From contig SCFE01000094.1 of NCBI GenBank assembly GCA_004352715.1, positions 1,458,175-1,507,580 on the forward strand: DNA of 49,406 bases. Reading direction: 5' to 3'. The notes beneath the pieces are model-generated. The model ran no database searches, was not told the DNA's origin, and saw only the letters and a program-made list of their open reading frames with translations. The first letter of the stretch is position 1, and each line of letters starts with the position of its first letter. A program made the position numbers and the translations under genes. Below are positions 1 through 11,274 of this stretch, in pieces. The DNA is from Hofstenia miamia (lineage: Eukaryota; Xenacoelomorpha; Acoela).

Positions 1-434
1 GAACGTTTCCAGAAACGCGCTTTCAAATGGATCTCCTCTTTGGACTATAAAGACGCTCTGCTAAAATTCTCCACTCTTCCGCTGTCACTCTACTTCCATG
101 CCTGTGATCTCCTTCTGTTCAATCGACTACTGACTCGCAAATTGGATCTTGATCGTTTTGATTTCATTAAGTTCTCTAATTCCAGCTCCACTCGCTCTGA
201 TGATGTCACTTTCTCCATTCGTCGTCTCAAAAAAATCGCACCCTTCACTCGTTTTTCAATCGTGCTTGTTCTGCTGCTAATTGAATCTTGACTCTCAACC
301 CTCCAACAGCGATTGATTTCTTTTCCCCGCCACCGAGCTTCAAGAAATCTTTGATGGCTTTCCTCTTTACTGAGCCCTTCTCCAACTTTGCATACTCTTC
401 CATTTGCTCCTATTTCATCTCCTGTGACTGTCCT
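1..434 (+). mobile_element. Non-LTR retrotransposon, C-terminal ORF2 fragment (copy A)
   Basis: The segment encodes the region that follows the reverse transcriptase in a CR1/Jockey-like ORF2. It reads FQKRAFKWISSLDYKD, then LSLYFHACDLLLFNRLLTRK, and is nearly identical to 1116-1519 and to the reverse strand of 48745-49200. The longest open stretch ends at 291. Compared with the intact copy on the minus strand near 49000 it carries frameshifts after the TRSDDV motif. It diverges from the other copies after about 434, before the Cys-containing C-terminus, and has no 3' tail, so it is 3'-truncated or chimeric. It starts outside the window. The clade assignment is approximate. Confidence 0.75.
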
Positions 435-518
435 CGCTCAAGTTTTAAATGACTACACTCAGGGAGAACGGCATATATTTAGGCGAAAAATAACAATTGT
501 GTAGCTGCTATATATATA

Positions 519-1115
519 NNNNNNNNNNNNNNNNNNNNNNNNNNNNNNNNNNNNNNNNNNNNNNNNNNNNNNNNNNNNNNNNNNNNNNNNNNNNNNNNNN
601 NNNNNNNNNNNNNNNNNNNNNNNNNNNNNNNNNNNNNNNNNNNNNNNNNNNNNNNNNNNNNNNNNNNNNNNNNNNNNNNNNNNNNNNNNNNNNNNNNNNN
701 NNNNNNNNNNNNNNNNNNNNNNNNNNNNNNNNNNNNNNNNNNNNNNNNNNNNNNNNNNNNNNNNNNNNNNNNNNNNNNNNNNNNNNNNNNNNNNNNNNNN
801 NNNNNNNNNNNNNNNNNNNNNNNNNNNNNNNNNNNNNNNNNNNNNNNNNNNNNNNNNNNNNNNNNNNNNNNNNNNNNNNNNNNNNNNNNNNNNNNNNNNN
901 NNNNNNNNNNNNNNNNNNNNNNNNNNNNNNNNNNNNNNNNNNNNNNNNNNNNNNNNNNNNNNNNNNNNNNNNNNNNNNNNNNNNNNNNNNNNNNNNNNNN
1001 NNNNNNNNNNNNNNNNNNNNNNNNNNNNNNNNNNNNNNNNNNNNNNNNNNNNNNNNNNNNNNNNNNNNNNNNNNNNNNNNNNNNNNNNNNNNNNNNNNNN
1101 NNNNNNNNNNNNNNN
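519..1115. other. Assembly gap (597 N)
   Basis: The gap begins inside a short TA repeat (about 510-518). It is flanked by two copies of the same non-LTR 3' region (28-434 and 1116-1519), offset by 1088 bases, so the join may be a repeat-induced misassembly. Confidence 0.95.
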
Positions 1116-1594
1116 TGGATCTCCTCTTTGGACTATAAAGACGCTCTGCTAAAATTCTCCACTCTTCCGCTGTCACTCTACTTCCATGCCTGTGATCTCC
1201 TTCTGTTCAATCGACTACTGACTCGCAAATTGGATCTTGATCGTTTTGATTTCATTAAGTTCTCTAATTCCAGCTCCACTCGCTCTGATGATGTCACTTT
1301 CTCCATTCGTCGTCTCAAAAAAATCGCACCCTTCACTCGTTTTTCAATCGTGCTTGTTCTGCTGCTAATTACATCTTGACTCGCAACCCTCCAACAGCGA
1401 TTGATTTCTTTTCCCCGCCACCGAGCTTCAAGAAATCTTTGATGGCTTTCCTCTTTGCTGAGCCCTTCTCCAACTTCGCCTACTCTTCCATTTGCTCCTA
1501 TTTCATCTCCTGTGACTGTCGTCGCTGCCGTAAAACTTGACTTGTTTTTATTTATTTTTTTTGTTGTGTATTCCTTCAGCGGCTAAATAAAGTC

Positions 1595-1649
<55 letters not shown>

Positions 1650-1650
1650 T
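1116..1650 (+). mobile_element. Non-LTR retrotransposon 3' end with (TTA)n tail (copy B)
   Basis: This copy has the same ORF2 C-terminal region as copy A but reaches the natural 3' end. The coding region decays after a stop at 1377-1379. Further homology follows, including the conserved end CRRCRKT and a stop near 1540. Then come the short 3' UTR motif CAGCGGCTAAATAAAGTCAT and a pure TTA repeat (1597-1650). The minus-strand copy near 48690 ends in the same GGCTAAATAAA motif plus TTA repeat. That fixes the true 3' terminus of the family and shows it uses a microsatellite tail rather than poly(A). Confidence 0.8.
1597..1650 (+). repeat. (TTA)n microsatellite tail
   Basis: About 18 copies of TTA directly after the 3' UTR of copy B. 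This is the 3' tail of the retrotransposon rather than an independent microsatellite, because the second full 3' end at 48673 carries the same repeat at the same place. Confidence 0.85.
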
Positions 1651-3199
1651 AAGAAGAATAGCACAAAAAAACTGGGAATTCATAAAAAAATGCTGTCTAT
1701 TATTAACCCAAGATATAGATGTACATTAATGTAAATCTATACATTTTTCAGTGTAAATCAAGTCTTTCTTACTTCATTTTTAAATAAATTGGAACTTTCA
1801 GAGAATTTGTTCTCCCGATTAGTACTTATTTTCATATTTTATTTACCAATTAGTACCGAATTTATAGCTAGCGTGACCACGTTGCATAAATTTTAAATGC
1901 ATAAATATACATTTCGCTAATATTGTTATAAATATATTTTGAATAGTGCTTTAATCTCCCATCCCATGTGTAAAAATATAAGAATTTAGGCCTTTGGTTT
2001 GCTATTTTCTGCCACTCAACTATTTCGAAAGCAATATTTACCACATCAGTAAGGAAGCACCGTATATCTGATATACTGCATTTCAAATGGAAATAAATTT
2101 CAAAATAACACTATTATTTTCCAGATAGTAATCAAAGTTTTTATCTGGTTTAAGGAATTAAAGAGTTTTATAACGATCTAGAAGAAATTTTATTAACCAG
2201 AAATAACTTGCGTCTTTGATGTATTCTTAATAGTATAGTTCACATGTATACATCTATATACATTAAATTTGAAAAATGGTCTCAAAAAATATCAATACTT
2301 GCAAGACATGTGCAAGGACTACCGGCGATAATTGGGTGCAATGTTTAAAATATATTAGTTGTTATAATAATAATACGAGTAAAACACATTGAGTAATCAA
2401 AATTAATATATTTATATTTTTATCAAAAAGGAATTGGAAATTTCATCTAAGGTAAGGATTTGATTTAAACTAAACATGTATAGATTTTCAAAAATATACC
2501 TTTAGACCGTGTACTTTGTTTAATAATGTTAATAATTTCAAGTCTTTTGTGCTATTGTCCTTAAATATGTACCGCGTGCTTACGCGTGTTGCCGCGTGCT
2601 ACGAATTTGGTTAATTATGCAAAATTATTGGTCTATATACATTATTTTTTAAGCTTTCTACGTATGTTATTGCATTTCTCATCGTTTTTTACCTTGTATT
2701 AGTGTTTATTTTATCCGCGTGTTCCGCGTGCACCCTATTCTATACCTTTGCCTTGAATTTGTTTGCTATTAACATTGATATAATTATATTTATAATTCTA
2801 GATATTGGTCATTTTTTAATGCTTACTAATCTTGTTTGTGCTGACGGCGAATATCGAACTGCAGTTACAACTCCAACTTTTGGCTTAAGCATAATGCATA
2901 TGTAGAAATACATGCAACACATAGTTCTAATTTATTTTCCACAGTTGCAATATTACTTCTATGAATATGTAGTCAGTTCAAACAGTTTAAATACATACGA
3001 ATTTGTACAGATTTTTGTATTTGTTAAGCAGCGTTGATTCTTTGTGTTACTGTAACGACCATGACATTTCTCTCATGCTTTAGTCTTATAAGTTATCCGG
3101 TCCTTGCTATCATGATCGCGTCTCCTCCTTTGTAATTCATGAAACTTCCTCGATTTTTCCATCAATTAAGAGCATCGTTGCTCCTTCATTTGCTTCTCT
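1651..3199. other. AT-rich stretch with no gene seen
   Basis: Short open frames only (a 72-codon frame on the minus strand, a 67-codon frame on the plus strand at 2702), neither with a recognisable domain. CGCGTG words recur around 2570-2730 (CGCGTGCT, CGCGTGTT, CGCGTGCA) without forming a clear array. Confidence 0.5.
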
Positions 3200-4440
3200 A
3201 GGCGTTTTCCACTTTGTTGGATCTCCCCACTGATCAAATCTAATCAGCACACCTCCCCTGAAGTTGACTCTTACCGCCAAATATCTAATATTTCTTGGTT
3301 ATCAATCATCTTTGAGCACCTTGTTAAGTGTTCCCAAAAATTCGTCATCTCATCTCCTCTTCTCAGCATGGCAACCTTCCAAGTTGTTCTATCATCACCA
3401 ACTTGCTCACTTTGATTGTAATGATTCACATTTCATTATATTTCATGACATTTCTAAAGCTTTTGACCGGCTCCTCCATACTATTCTTCTTGATAAGTTT
3501 ATTTGGATTTGATGCTGATTTCATCGAATTTTACCATTGCTATCTAACCAACTGTCGTCAATTTGTCAAAATAAATTCATCTAGTGAGGGCCCTCAGGGT
3601 TCTGTTTTTGCAGTTCTTTGTTTTTCTTCCTTGTTGCCGTTAATGACCTCCCTCAATGTTCTCAATTTGTTCTGCTTACTGTATGTTGATGACAATGTAA
3701 TTTTTGATTTCGGCAGTTCCTTTGACTCAAATGTCTGTACTTGGTGTTCCATTAACCATCTTGATTTTTGGCCAACCAAGACATTTGGTATCTCCTTTTC
3801 AACGTCTCTGCCTCTCCCAGTGAACTTTTTTCCTCATCATACTAATGTTGGAGTTTAACTTGCTATCTACTTCAATTGGACTGGACATGTGTCCTTGCAT
3901 AGAGCTAATTCCTCACTTTTTGACCTCTTTTGTAAGGTTCCCTTTAATACCTCATCTCCTGTGAAATTCATTATTCAACTCATTCCTTGTGTAATTCTTC
4001 TCTATGCTTCTCCACGTTGGTGCCCGTCTTCTGCCATGTTCCACACCTTGGAACAGTTCCAGTAACGTGATTTCCAGTGAATTTCTCCCTTACCATGCAA
4101 AAATTCTGTGCTCAAATTCTCCCACTGCCGCTCCCTTTTCACCCCTGAGATCACTTCCTGTTCATTCGTTTAGTAACTCGCAATCTGGACCTTGACTAAT
4201 TTAATTTTTAACGTTCTTGAATTCCCACTCTACTCGCTCTCACGGTGTTGTCACGTTCTCTGTTCGTCATCCCAAGAAACATCACATCCTTCACTGGTTT
4301 TTTAATCGTCTGCTAATTTCATGACTCTCAACCCTCCAAGTGGTGATGACTTTTTTCTTTGGCCAAGCTTCCAGAAATCTCTAATGTCTTTCATCTTTGC
4401 TGATCACTCCTCTCGCTTTGACAATAAACATGTTGTGCAT
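3200..4440 (+). pseudogene. Decayed non-LTR reverse transcriptase (older copy of the same family)
   Basis: Reverse-transcriptase blocks appear in order across shifting frames. They are an SYRQIS motif near 3268, FHDISKAFDRLLHT (block A, about 3440-3480), EGPQGSVFAVL (the PQGSVLGPL block, about 3585-3620) and LLYVDDNVIF (the YADD box, about 3675-3705). The region from about 3848 reads FNWTGHVSLHRANSSLF and LLYASPRW, which matches the intact minus-strand copy at 49200-49400. Several frameshifts and stops make it non-functional. It is more divergent than the copies at 1-1650, so it is probably an older insertion. Its 5' end and any tail cannot be placed exactly. Confidence 0.75.
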
Positions 4441-4959
4441 TTATCTGTTGTTTTTTGCGAAATGCTAAATCGACCCATATTATTTTGCGATCCTCTATAA
4501 ATTTTTCATATTTAATATAGTATTAATATCATTAACGCCCGGCTCACTATATTTATATAATTTTCATGACTAAACTACGCTAGTTAATTCACACATATGT
4601 CTGTATTAAATTAAAGCATTATCTTACTATCCACACTAATTTCACAATGTTCAGAAAGTTTGAATTTATTACTTAAATAATGTATATAACATTTCTATAA
4701 TCATTTTTATTTAATGCCAAGTTTGCATTATAATGTAAATATTACTTATATGAATGCATTCGGATAGGCAAAAAAGAATCCCAGGAAAATGCTTTTATTT
4801 TTCAAATATGCTCTACATGTATATTAGAATTCATAATTGTTAGCAGGTTGTAATTATTGTTTTATGAGGCAAATAGCGAGTTTCCCATTGACTTCAAAGT
4901 TTTATGAAGGAAGTCTTTTAAGTCGTATAGGGAAATAAATCCACGTATTTTTTCTTGCT
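4441..4959. other. AT-rich stretch with no gene seen
   Basis: No long open frame, terminal repeat or coding similarity was noticed. Confidence 0.5.
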
Positions 4960-5276
4960 CTAAGAGAAGATGATCTGCCTAAGATGTTTTGGATCAGGTG
5001 AATATGTAGACTGCCTTATACATTGAATACTTTGATGGCAGGGAGTTTTGTGTAATTTGAGAGGGGCGGAGAGGAACATGTCCTGCTTGAAAAGAAAATT
5101 TGAGTATCCAAGTGCATGTCGTTGATGTAAAATTTTTTGAGAAACTATTGAAGATTCGACGCATTCGCTGTCCACGTCTTTTCCATTGTTTATTAGTTCA
5201 AAATGCCAGACTATCGATAATGTGTGTCCCATTACTTTCAGAAATTTTTTAGGGCTAGTCAATGGCAATTTGGATC
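4960..5276 (-). CDS. Unassigned exon-like ORF, weakly MATH/TRAF-like
   Basis: An open frame of about 105 codons on the minus strand. It is preceded by a good acceptor, TGCATTTCAG at about 5277-5286, and ends in a TAG. The reading contains SIVWHFELINNGKD, then a stretch ending ALGYSNFLFKQDMF. The spacing and the WGFSNF-like motif recall the core of a MATH (TRAF-C) domain, but the resemblance is short and the C-terminal third does not fit. No other exon was found nearby, so it may be one exon of an unrecognised gene, a pseudogene fragment or a chance frame. No function is assigned. Confidence 0.22.
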
Positions 5277-7440
5277 CTGAAATGCAGTTTTACATGCTTT
5301 TTGCCTCTATTACTGCATTTCAAAATAACTGATTGTAAATGGCAAAAAACAACACCATAAGTTGGGTGCAGCATATTTAAACGATCTCGTTTGCAATATT
5401 AAAAATATTTCTTAGAACTTCAAAAGTATAATCATTTTAAAATCTTGAGATGTATGTCATTGAAGAATAGTTACGTTCTTAGCTGCTCTGGTACATTACT
5501 GCTATAAAAGCATAGATGTGTGAGTACCGATATTATATGTTAGACTTTACAATTATCTGGATGCCCATTACAAACATGTAATTATGTAATGCTGAAAACC
5601 TAAACCAATGCAATGACATTCTTAAATCGGGTTCTTGAGAAATTTGTAACTTTGAATTTTTATATTGAGCAATAAAAATGGAATTGCCAGTAAAATTGCT
5701 TTATTTGTCTATCAAGATTACATGTATGATTTAAAAATATATCATAGTAGTTTAAACATTATTTGATGGTGTTCGTTTATAACCAATTTTCTAAAAACTC
5801 AAGAAACTTTTAAGTCTATCCTACACGAACAACTTTTGTCGCTTATTTTTGTTGACCAACGAAAATCGGTCGTGTAGCACCCCACTCCCCAACTAATATC
5901 GGGAGTAATTATCTAGACTACAGTTGTTCGTTCGGACCAACTAAAATTAGACAATAAAAAGTGTTCGTGTAGCACCCCTTTCGCCAACTTTAGTCGTTAA
6001 GTAATTAAATGACAAATTTGTTAGTGTTGCAGGGTGCACCCACCAACTTTTTTGTTGGGGAAATAATTTTCCAACTTTCTAGCAATTATTACTTTCAAAG
6101 ATAAATAAACAATTCTAAGCTATAATTGCATTCGTTTTCAGAGTATATTTCGACTGTAAAATTTAAAATTCGCTAGTTCATAGAATTAATAATCATGAAT
6201 TGTAGCTTTTTGTGTTAAAATATACACGTGCCCTTATGTAAACATTTTTTATGTATACTTTCACATCAGCATTAAATTTAAACAATTAACCCATCAAAAA
6301 GAATCCTTTGTAGTAAACAAAAACAATTGCACTTTGCGAGAATTAAAATAATGATTAGATCCACGTAGATTTGGAACAAAGTTGGAACTGGTCACGTTTT
6401 TTGCTGACCAGACTTGAACCGGCAAAGCTTTTTCTTAAACAACTGTAAACCGGCCGGTCAAACGGTCTATTTTTCCAGAATTTTTTACTGTTTTGACCGG
6501 CGCCCAGGATTTGATATTTGTGACACAATGGGTACACTTTCCTAAGTTAAGGTAAAAGACACAGCAATTTAATGGCTAATAAAGTTATATTCTCAATTTG
6601 GATTATTTCTCAAATTTGCAAAGTATGCAGCTCATCAGTACAGATTAAGAGTGTAGATAAGTTTTTAAGTCTTGCTCCTTTCAAGACTACAAATGGCTTA
6701 ACAGCACCTCTTTTTAAAAGAGTACGATTTTCATTGGGACATTGAGCTCAGACTTGGCCTTTGAGAATGACCGAGATGCGGAAACTGGAATGATTTCGAT
6801 TTCCAGAACTGAAAGGACTGTACATATTTATATTATAACGCATTCCATGTAAAACAATATAATATGCATTGTGCAGAACTATACATCCCTCTCCGACTTT
6901 TAGGACTAGTTTATGGGCAATATCTGTTGGTGGCCAATAAACTTAAAACTTAGGCAGGTATTAGGCAGTAGCGGCCAAAATTCGGCCAATTAGCCGATAT
7001 ATAGATCTCTAATTCAATTTATTACAAAAAAGAAAATTTTGTTACCAAATTTTGACATCGAAATTTGGACAATAAAGAAATCTTTTTACTCGCAAAATGC
7101 CGCTAAAAATAGAAAGTCATACGTTTACAGACCAATGTTATTTTTATGCTGTCATGAAAACAGACCAATTTAGAGAAATCGCTAAAAATACTTTTTTCTA
7201 TGACTTCTCAAGAAAATATATGGGCGAATAAAATTCAATTGCCCCAAAATCTAGCAAACATTTCCTTTAAAGAAGGGCAGCACTACAATGCGTATGGCTC
7301 CACCATCCGGAAACATTTCGTGACGGTATAAAAATGCAGGCAAATTTAGAGCAATTGCTAAAAATATTTTTTATGCCATGTATTAAGCACGCGAAATCAA
7401 TTTTCGTACGCCATGGCGCGACAACAATATTTCTTGTAAT
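5277..7440. other. AT-rich non-coding region
   Basis: Apart from the inverted-repeat element at 5821-5972, only short chance frames are present. About 7140-7200 and 7340-7380 share a diverged motif (AATTTAGAG, then a CGCTAAAAATA-like word), suggesting a small decayed repeat. The stretch 6950-7010 is rich in GGCCAA/TTGGCC words and may be a decayed terminal repeat, but no partner end was found. Confidence 0.4.
5821..5972. mobile_element. Short inverted-repeat element (MITE-like)
   Basis: The left end CTACACGAACAACTTTTGTC (5821-5840) is matched in inverted orientation by the right end at 5950-5972. Its complement starts CTACACGAACACTTTTT and ends in ATTGTC. The roughly 150-bp interior has no coding capacity. 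GTGTAGCACCCC occurs once inside (about 5873) and once across the right end (about 5968). Target duplications are not evident, so the superfamily is unknown. Confidence 0.4.
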
Positions 7441-7585
7441 GATATATATATATATATATATANNNNNNNNNNNNNNNNNNNNNNNNNNNNNNNNNNNNNN
7501 NNNNNNNNNNNNNNNNNNNNNNNNNNNNNNNNNNNNNNNNNNNNNNNNNNNNNNNNNNNNNNNNATATATATATATATATATATA
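7441..7585. repeat. (TA)n microsatellite containing a 102-N gap
   Basis: TA repeats lie on both sides of the unknown bases 7463-7564. The gap is probably a collapsed or unresolved (TA)n array. Confidence 0.85.
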
Positions 7586-7695
7586 CAAATAATAAAAGTT
7601 ATCGAAATCTATTAATTGTAAGAGATTGGTCAGTACTGTATAAATTTTGCAATGTTCTGCTTTTAATATTAGCATGTTATCTATCAACTAATAAA

Positions 7696-7705
7696 TGTTT
7701 TTTAG
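7696..7705 (+). promoter_or_regulatory. Splice-acceptor-like site 2 bases before the FBXO31 start codon
   Basis: The sequence TGTTTTTTAG lies at 7696-7705, followed by TA and the ATG at 7708. It could be the 3' end of a 5'-UTR intron or a spliced-leader trans-splice acceptor. The NDC80 gene in this window has the same arrangement (TATTTTAG, AATT, ATG). Confidence 0.45.
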
Positions 7706-7707
7706 TA

Positions 7708-10191
7708 ATGACGTTAGAAAATTTACCATTTGAAGTTCTAATTCACATATTTTGTTTTTTGAATGTAGAAACATTAGCAGTATTATCACAAGTATCAGAA
7801 TATATCGCATGCGTTGCTAATTCAGATGAAGTTTGGAGCAAAAAGGTATTTTCACTATATCCAAATTTTCAAAGAAAATATTTATCCCTGTGGAAGTTTG
7901 ATAGTTATAAACAGATATATGTGACTATCCTCCGCCATTATGGATCTTTGCCTGGTTTATGGTATGTTCCTAAAGATAATGGGTTAGGAAAATACGGAGG
8001 CCTATTCTTGGGAAAATATGATGAAACTGGATTAAAATGCTTTGAAATTGTTCCATCACCCAGTGGTTCATTTTCTTTACAAACGTTCTTTTCTATTTTA
8101 TATGACTTTGTTGATGAAAAAGTGCTGATTATCTGTCACAAATGCAAGTCACCCGCCAATTGTCATTTCAAAAGTAATTTTTTATTAATCGATTCACATT
8201 AATAATTCTTAGATGGGAGTTTTGTATTTTCTTGCAAATCCTTCCATTGTCCAGAGGAATCAAGTACTATGGATTTTTTATCTTACACTAAAGACTATCT
8301 ACAACTAGAACACAGCTTGATTGCAGAGCGCCATATGCAAGGAGTATTAGACATGCGGTATAAGCGTTTAATACTAAATTTTCAGTCATGTGAAATGCAA
8401 CGCTATTATTATGTTGACGGTAAGCAATTTAGCACGACTTTAGTCATGTTGCTTTGACTTTGATAGAAAATATTGGATTTTCCTTATCTTAATCAACCTC
8501 TAGTTTAGTTTATATTTCAAACATTTTAAACCGTGAATAGAGCGTCATTTATACAAAGAAATCAAATGCTCTTTAATGTTTGAATGTTTAAATTAATACC
8601 TGTTTTTATTTTCATTTTTTCTGAATATTTGAAAGCTATAAAAATTATTTAAATAATGCTTTACATGTTATTTGTCAATTTATTTACGTATGGGCAGAAT
8701 ATCGATAAAATCTATCAAATTAATGTAAACATTTAAATATTCGTTATTTAATCGATTTCAAGAATACTCCTGAACATGTATGCACCCAATTTAGATGATA
8801 TTTTCTTGGTATTGCTTACATTTATGTATATTTTGATTAAATTAGATATTTTGACTTTATTGTAAATATATTTTAATGTAGATTCGTACAATGAACTTGC
8901 TGAGATCAAAACCGGTTTGTACACTGGCGATTTCAACTGGAACGGTTTTGAACTTGTTGCTTGTTCTGTAAATGATAAAAAGCTTGTTCTAACGAAAGTC
9001 ACTGGTAATTCTAACATGCCCGCTGGCTCCATTATCGTCACAACCGATTTAAGAAAAAGGTTATGGATTCAGCAATTTAATCAAGAAGACTTGATATTCC
9101 TACAGTCTACGTGCAGTAAACTTTTCAATATGTAAACCTAGATGTTTGAATTGAGTCAAAATTAAACTAAAACTAAGAGTAATTAGTTTATTACAAAATC
9201 GGACTTGAAAATTTTTAATTGTTCTTTCTAGGAAGGGAGAAATCAAATCGAGATTATCATTTACTTGTAAAGAGTTTTCTAAGTTCCTGTGATTACATTA
9301 GTACAATTCATCAGTAGATATCATCAAAGTTGATTTCAGTTATTTATTATTTAAATTCAGTCCATGGAATATGAATCCTTATCCTAACTTCCATTGCATT
9401 CCTATCGCATATGAACACAAAATATGTTTATTCTCAGTTGATTTCATCAATATCAACACTATTTCTTAATGCAGATATTGCTTTGCTAACTACTTGTACA
9501 TGTTGCATTCCAACAACCGTAAAAACTGTCCGGTTTGCTAATAATCTTACATTATTATAAATATCTATTTTAGTTTTGCCACATTTCTCAGCCTAGAGTT
9601 CATTAGTTACCGCAAGTTAATGATTATGTTAACAAAAATAGGTTTCAAAACTAAAAATGCATTTCAAAGTGAACTAACTTTTGGTGTTTTGGAAAGTTTA
9701 TCTTTGATTATACTTTACATTATATATTATGAATATTAATCGTTACCGGTACCAAGAATTAATATATGAAATTTTTAATGTGAATCTTTCTAAAGTTTGC
9801 AATGATGTTTTATTTTTTAATATTGTTACGGCAATTAAAAGGTAATAAACTTTAATTTTATTTTTTCTGACCAAGTAATAGTTTTTTTATTTCAACTACA
9901 TACGATTACATGTGTGTGCAGAATTTTGTTTCTAGATAATCCGTATACTAATTACATATAGAGTCGCTTATGCAATTTTTGCATTTAGCTCAACATAATC
10001 TTGAGGAAAGCGAGTACTATCATAAACCTGAACATATTGGCAGGCGGCAAGAGGTTGTCCTACCCTTTCGAACACAGCAAACCATAGATGTTCCAACAAC
10101 ATGTGAATATAGAGTAGGCCTTTTCCTTAATTGTACACAAAAAAATTCAAGTCTCTCCATATGGAGCAGAGATGGAAATGGAGCAAGGTAG
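7708..10191 (+). CDS. FBXO31: FBXO31-like F-box protein, SCF substrate receptor (4 exons)
   Basis: Predicted exons are 7708-8173, 8213-8419, 8882-9115 and 9989-10191. All introns are GT..AG and all junction phases agree, giving 369 codons plus stop. An N-terminal F-box (residues about 3-50: LENLPFEVLIHIF, then VWSKKVF) would bind SKP1. The FBXO31-type domain follows: YGSLPGLWYVPKD, KYGGLFLGKYD, a Cys/His-rich stretch (KCKSPANCHF) split by intron 1 and resembling the family's zinc site, then TGLYTGDFNWNGFEL, KVTGNSNMPAGSI, and VVLPFRTQQTIDVPTTCEYR. FBXO31 family members are substrate receptors of SCF ubiquitin ligases, known for cyclin D1 turnover after DNA damage. The vertebrate protein is longer, with an extended N-terminus. 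A hAT-type element at 10167 replaces the last residues: the frame runs seven codons into it and stops. An alternative exon 3 read-through stops at 9133. Confidence 0.75.
8174..8212 (+). other. 39-nt intron of the FBXO31-like gene
   Basis: GTAATTTTTT at the 5' side and ATTCTTAG at the 3' side delimit a 39-base intron that splits a codon after its first base. Without removal the frame stops at 8200-8202. With removal it continues in frame for 69 codons that match the expected middle of FBXO31. This is close to the lower limit for spliceosomal introns in most animals. Confidence 0.75.
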
Positions 10192-10926
10192 TGCGGGGCA
10201 GGTCGGAGCGGGTAGGAGGCAAGTGGGTACCCATGGGGCATAATTGATGGAGAAACACTTTTTGGTTAAGAAAGATTGAAGTAAGAGATTGCCAATTTTA
10301 GAGATCGTAAAAGTGTTTTTTACTTTAAAGTTCCTGTTTAAAAATTTTTGATTTACTTGGAAATTTAGTCGTATTTTGAAAAATTAATTACCATGCATTT
10401 TTTGCCCCTTGGGAAATTTGATTCTATTCAATGATATCAGCAAGATCATTTTAATCTGATTTGTAGTCAATAGCCTTTGCAATTACATTGGAAGGAGTGC
10501 AATTGTCCCTGCATAAATGTATTATATAAAATATTAGCTTTACAAAAAGCTTTACAGAGTTAAAATTAAATTTCATTTTGCTGTTAATAATGTTATTAAT
10601 ATGTATTGGCATCACGTTTATTATAAGATTCCTATTGGTTGTAATAGTGGAGATGACATTTAAAAAATGATTCTGTATCTTCTAGGAAGTAAGGATTCAA
10701 AATATTTGAGTATTGGTATGGTGAGGTGTAATAAAAATGGTCATATAACAAATATGGGGGAATAAAATATTGTAAGTAGTTTGGAAAAGAATTTTTGAGT
10801 AGGCAAATTTGGGGCGGTAGAGTATAAGACGTGGTGCAGATGTCAACACCTGAAAATGAGGGAGAGCGCAAATTCTATAGAGCGGTGCAAGGTAGCTCAT
10901 AAAAATCCGTCCAACTTCCATCTCTG
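10167..10926. mobile_element. Non-autonomous hAT-type element inserted in the last FBXO31 exon
   Basis: The terminal inverted repeats are CAGAGATGGAA at the left end and its complement TTCCATCTCTG at the right end. They are flanked by an 8-bp near-perfect target duplication, ATATGGAG (10159-10166) and ACATGGAG (10927-10934). An 8-bp duplication and CAG..CTG ends are diagnostic of hAT transposons. The interior has no transposase. The left subterminal part is GC-rich (about 10190-10240), unlike its AT-rich surroundings. Sequence continuing after the right duplication reads TTACGTTTATTTTTAA, which would have ended the host frame four codons later. Confidence 0.8.
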
Positions 10927-11011
10927 ACATGGAGTTACGTTTATTTTTAATTTATTATCTTGTTGTTCAATTTGCATAACTGTAGATTGATATCCAAAAT
11001 AGTATTTTAGT

Positions 11012-11253
11012 AATTTGCTAAATGCTATATTATTTAGCAAGTTTACTAAACGGCGCCCAAAACTATATGAACAATACAATATTCCCTACGTAATCTAAAA
11101 AACTGTATTTTTAATGTACTCTCTTTAATCCAATCTTTTAGCAAAACACTCAGTTCCTATTTTTCGCGAAGCTTAGATCATTTATTATTTAATATGACGA
11201 TTAGCAAACTTGCACGAAGCTTCTGTCAATAGCTATGTAAAAATTATTTGGCT
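11012..11253. repeat. 242-bp direct repeat, left copy
   Basis: The segment appears identical to 11275-11516, with only 21 N between them. It is non-coding. Identity over the full length, exactly abutting a gap, points to an assembly duplication rather than a biological repeat. Confidence 0.9.
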
Positions 11254-11274
11254 NNNNNNNNNNNNNNNNNNNNN

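Noticed and set aside
497-1138. Long open frames on both strands across 519-1115
   Set aside because: They consist almost entirely of unknown bases (N).
6950-7010. GGCCAA/TTGGCC-rich stretch ending near TAGAGATC, like some hAT-type ends
   Set aside because: No inverted partner or target duplication was found nearby.
9116-9292. Alternative ends of FBXO31: stop at 9133, or an intron at 9132-9231 with a stop at 9290
   Set aside because: Splicing from 9115 to 9989 is in phase and adds the conserved VVLPF......P.TCEYR block of the family, which neither alternative does.
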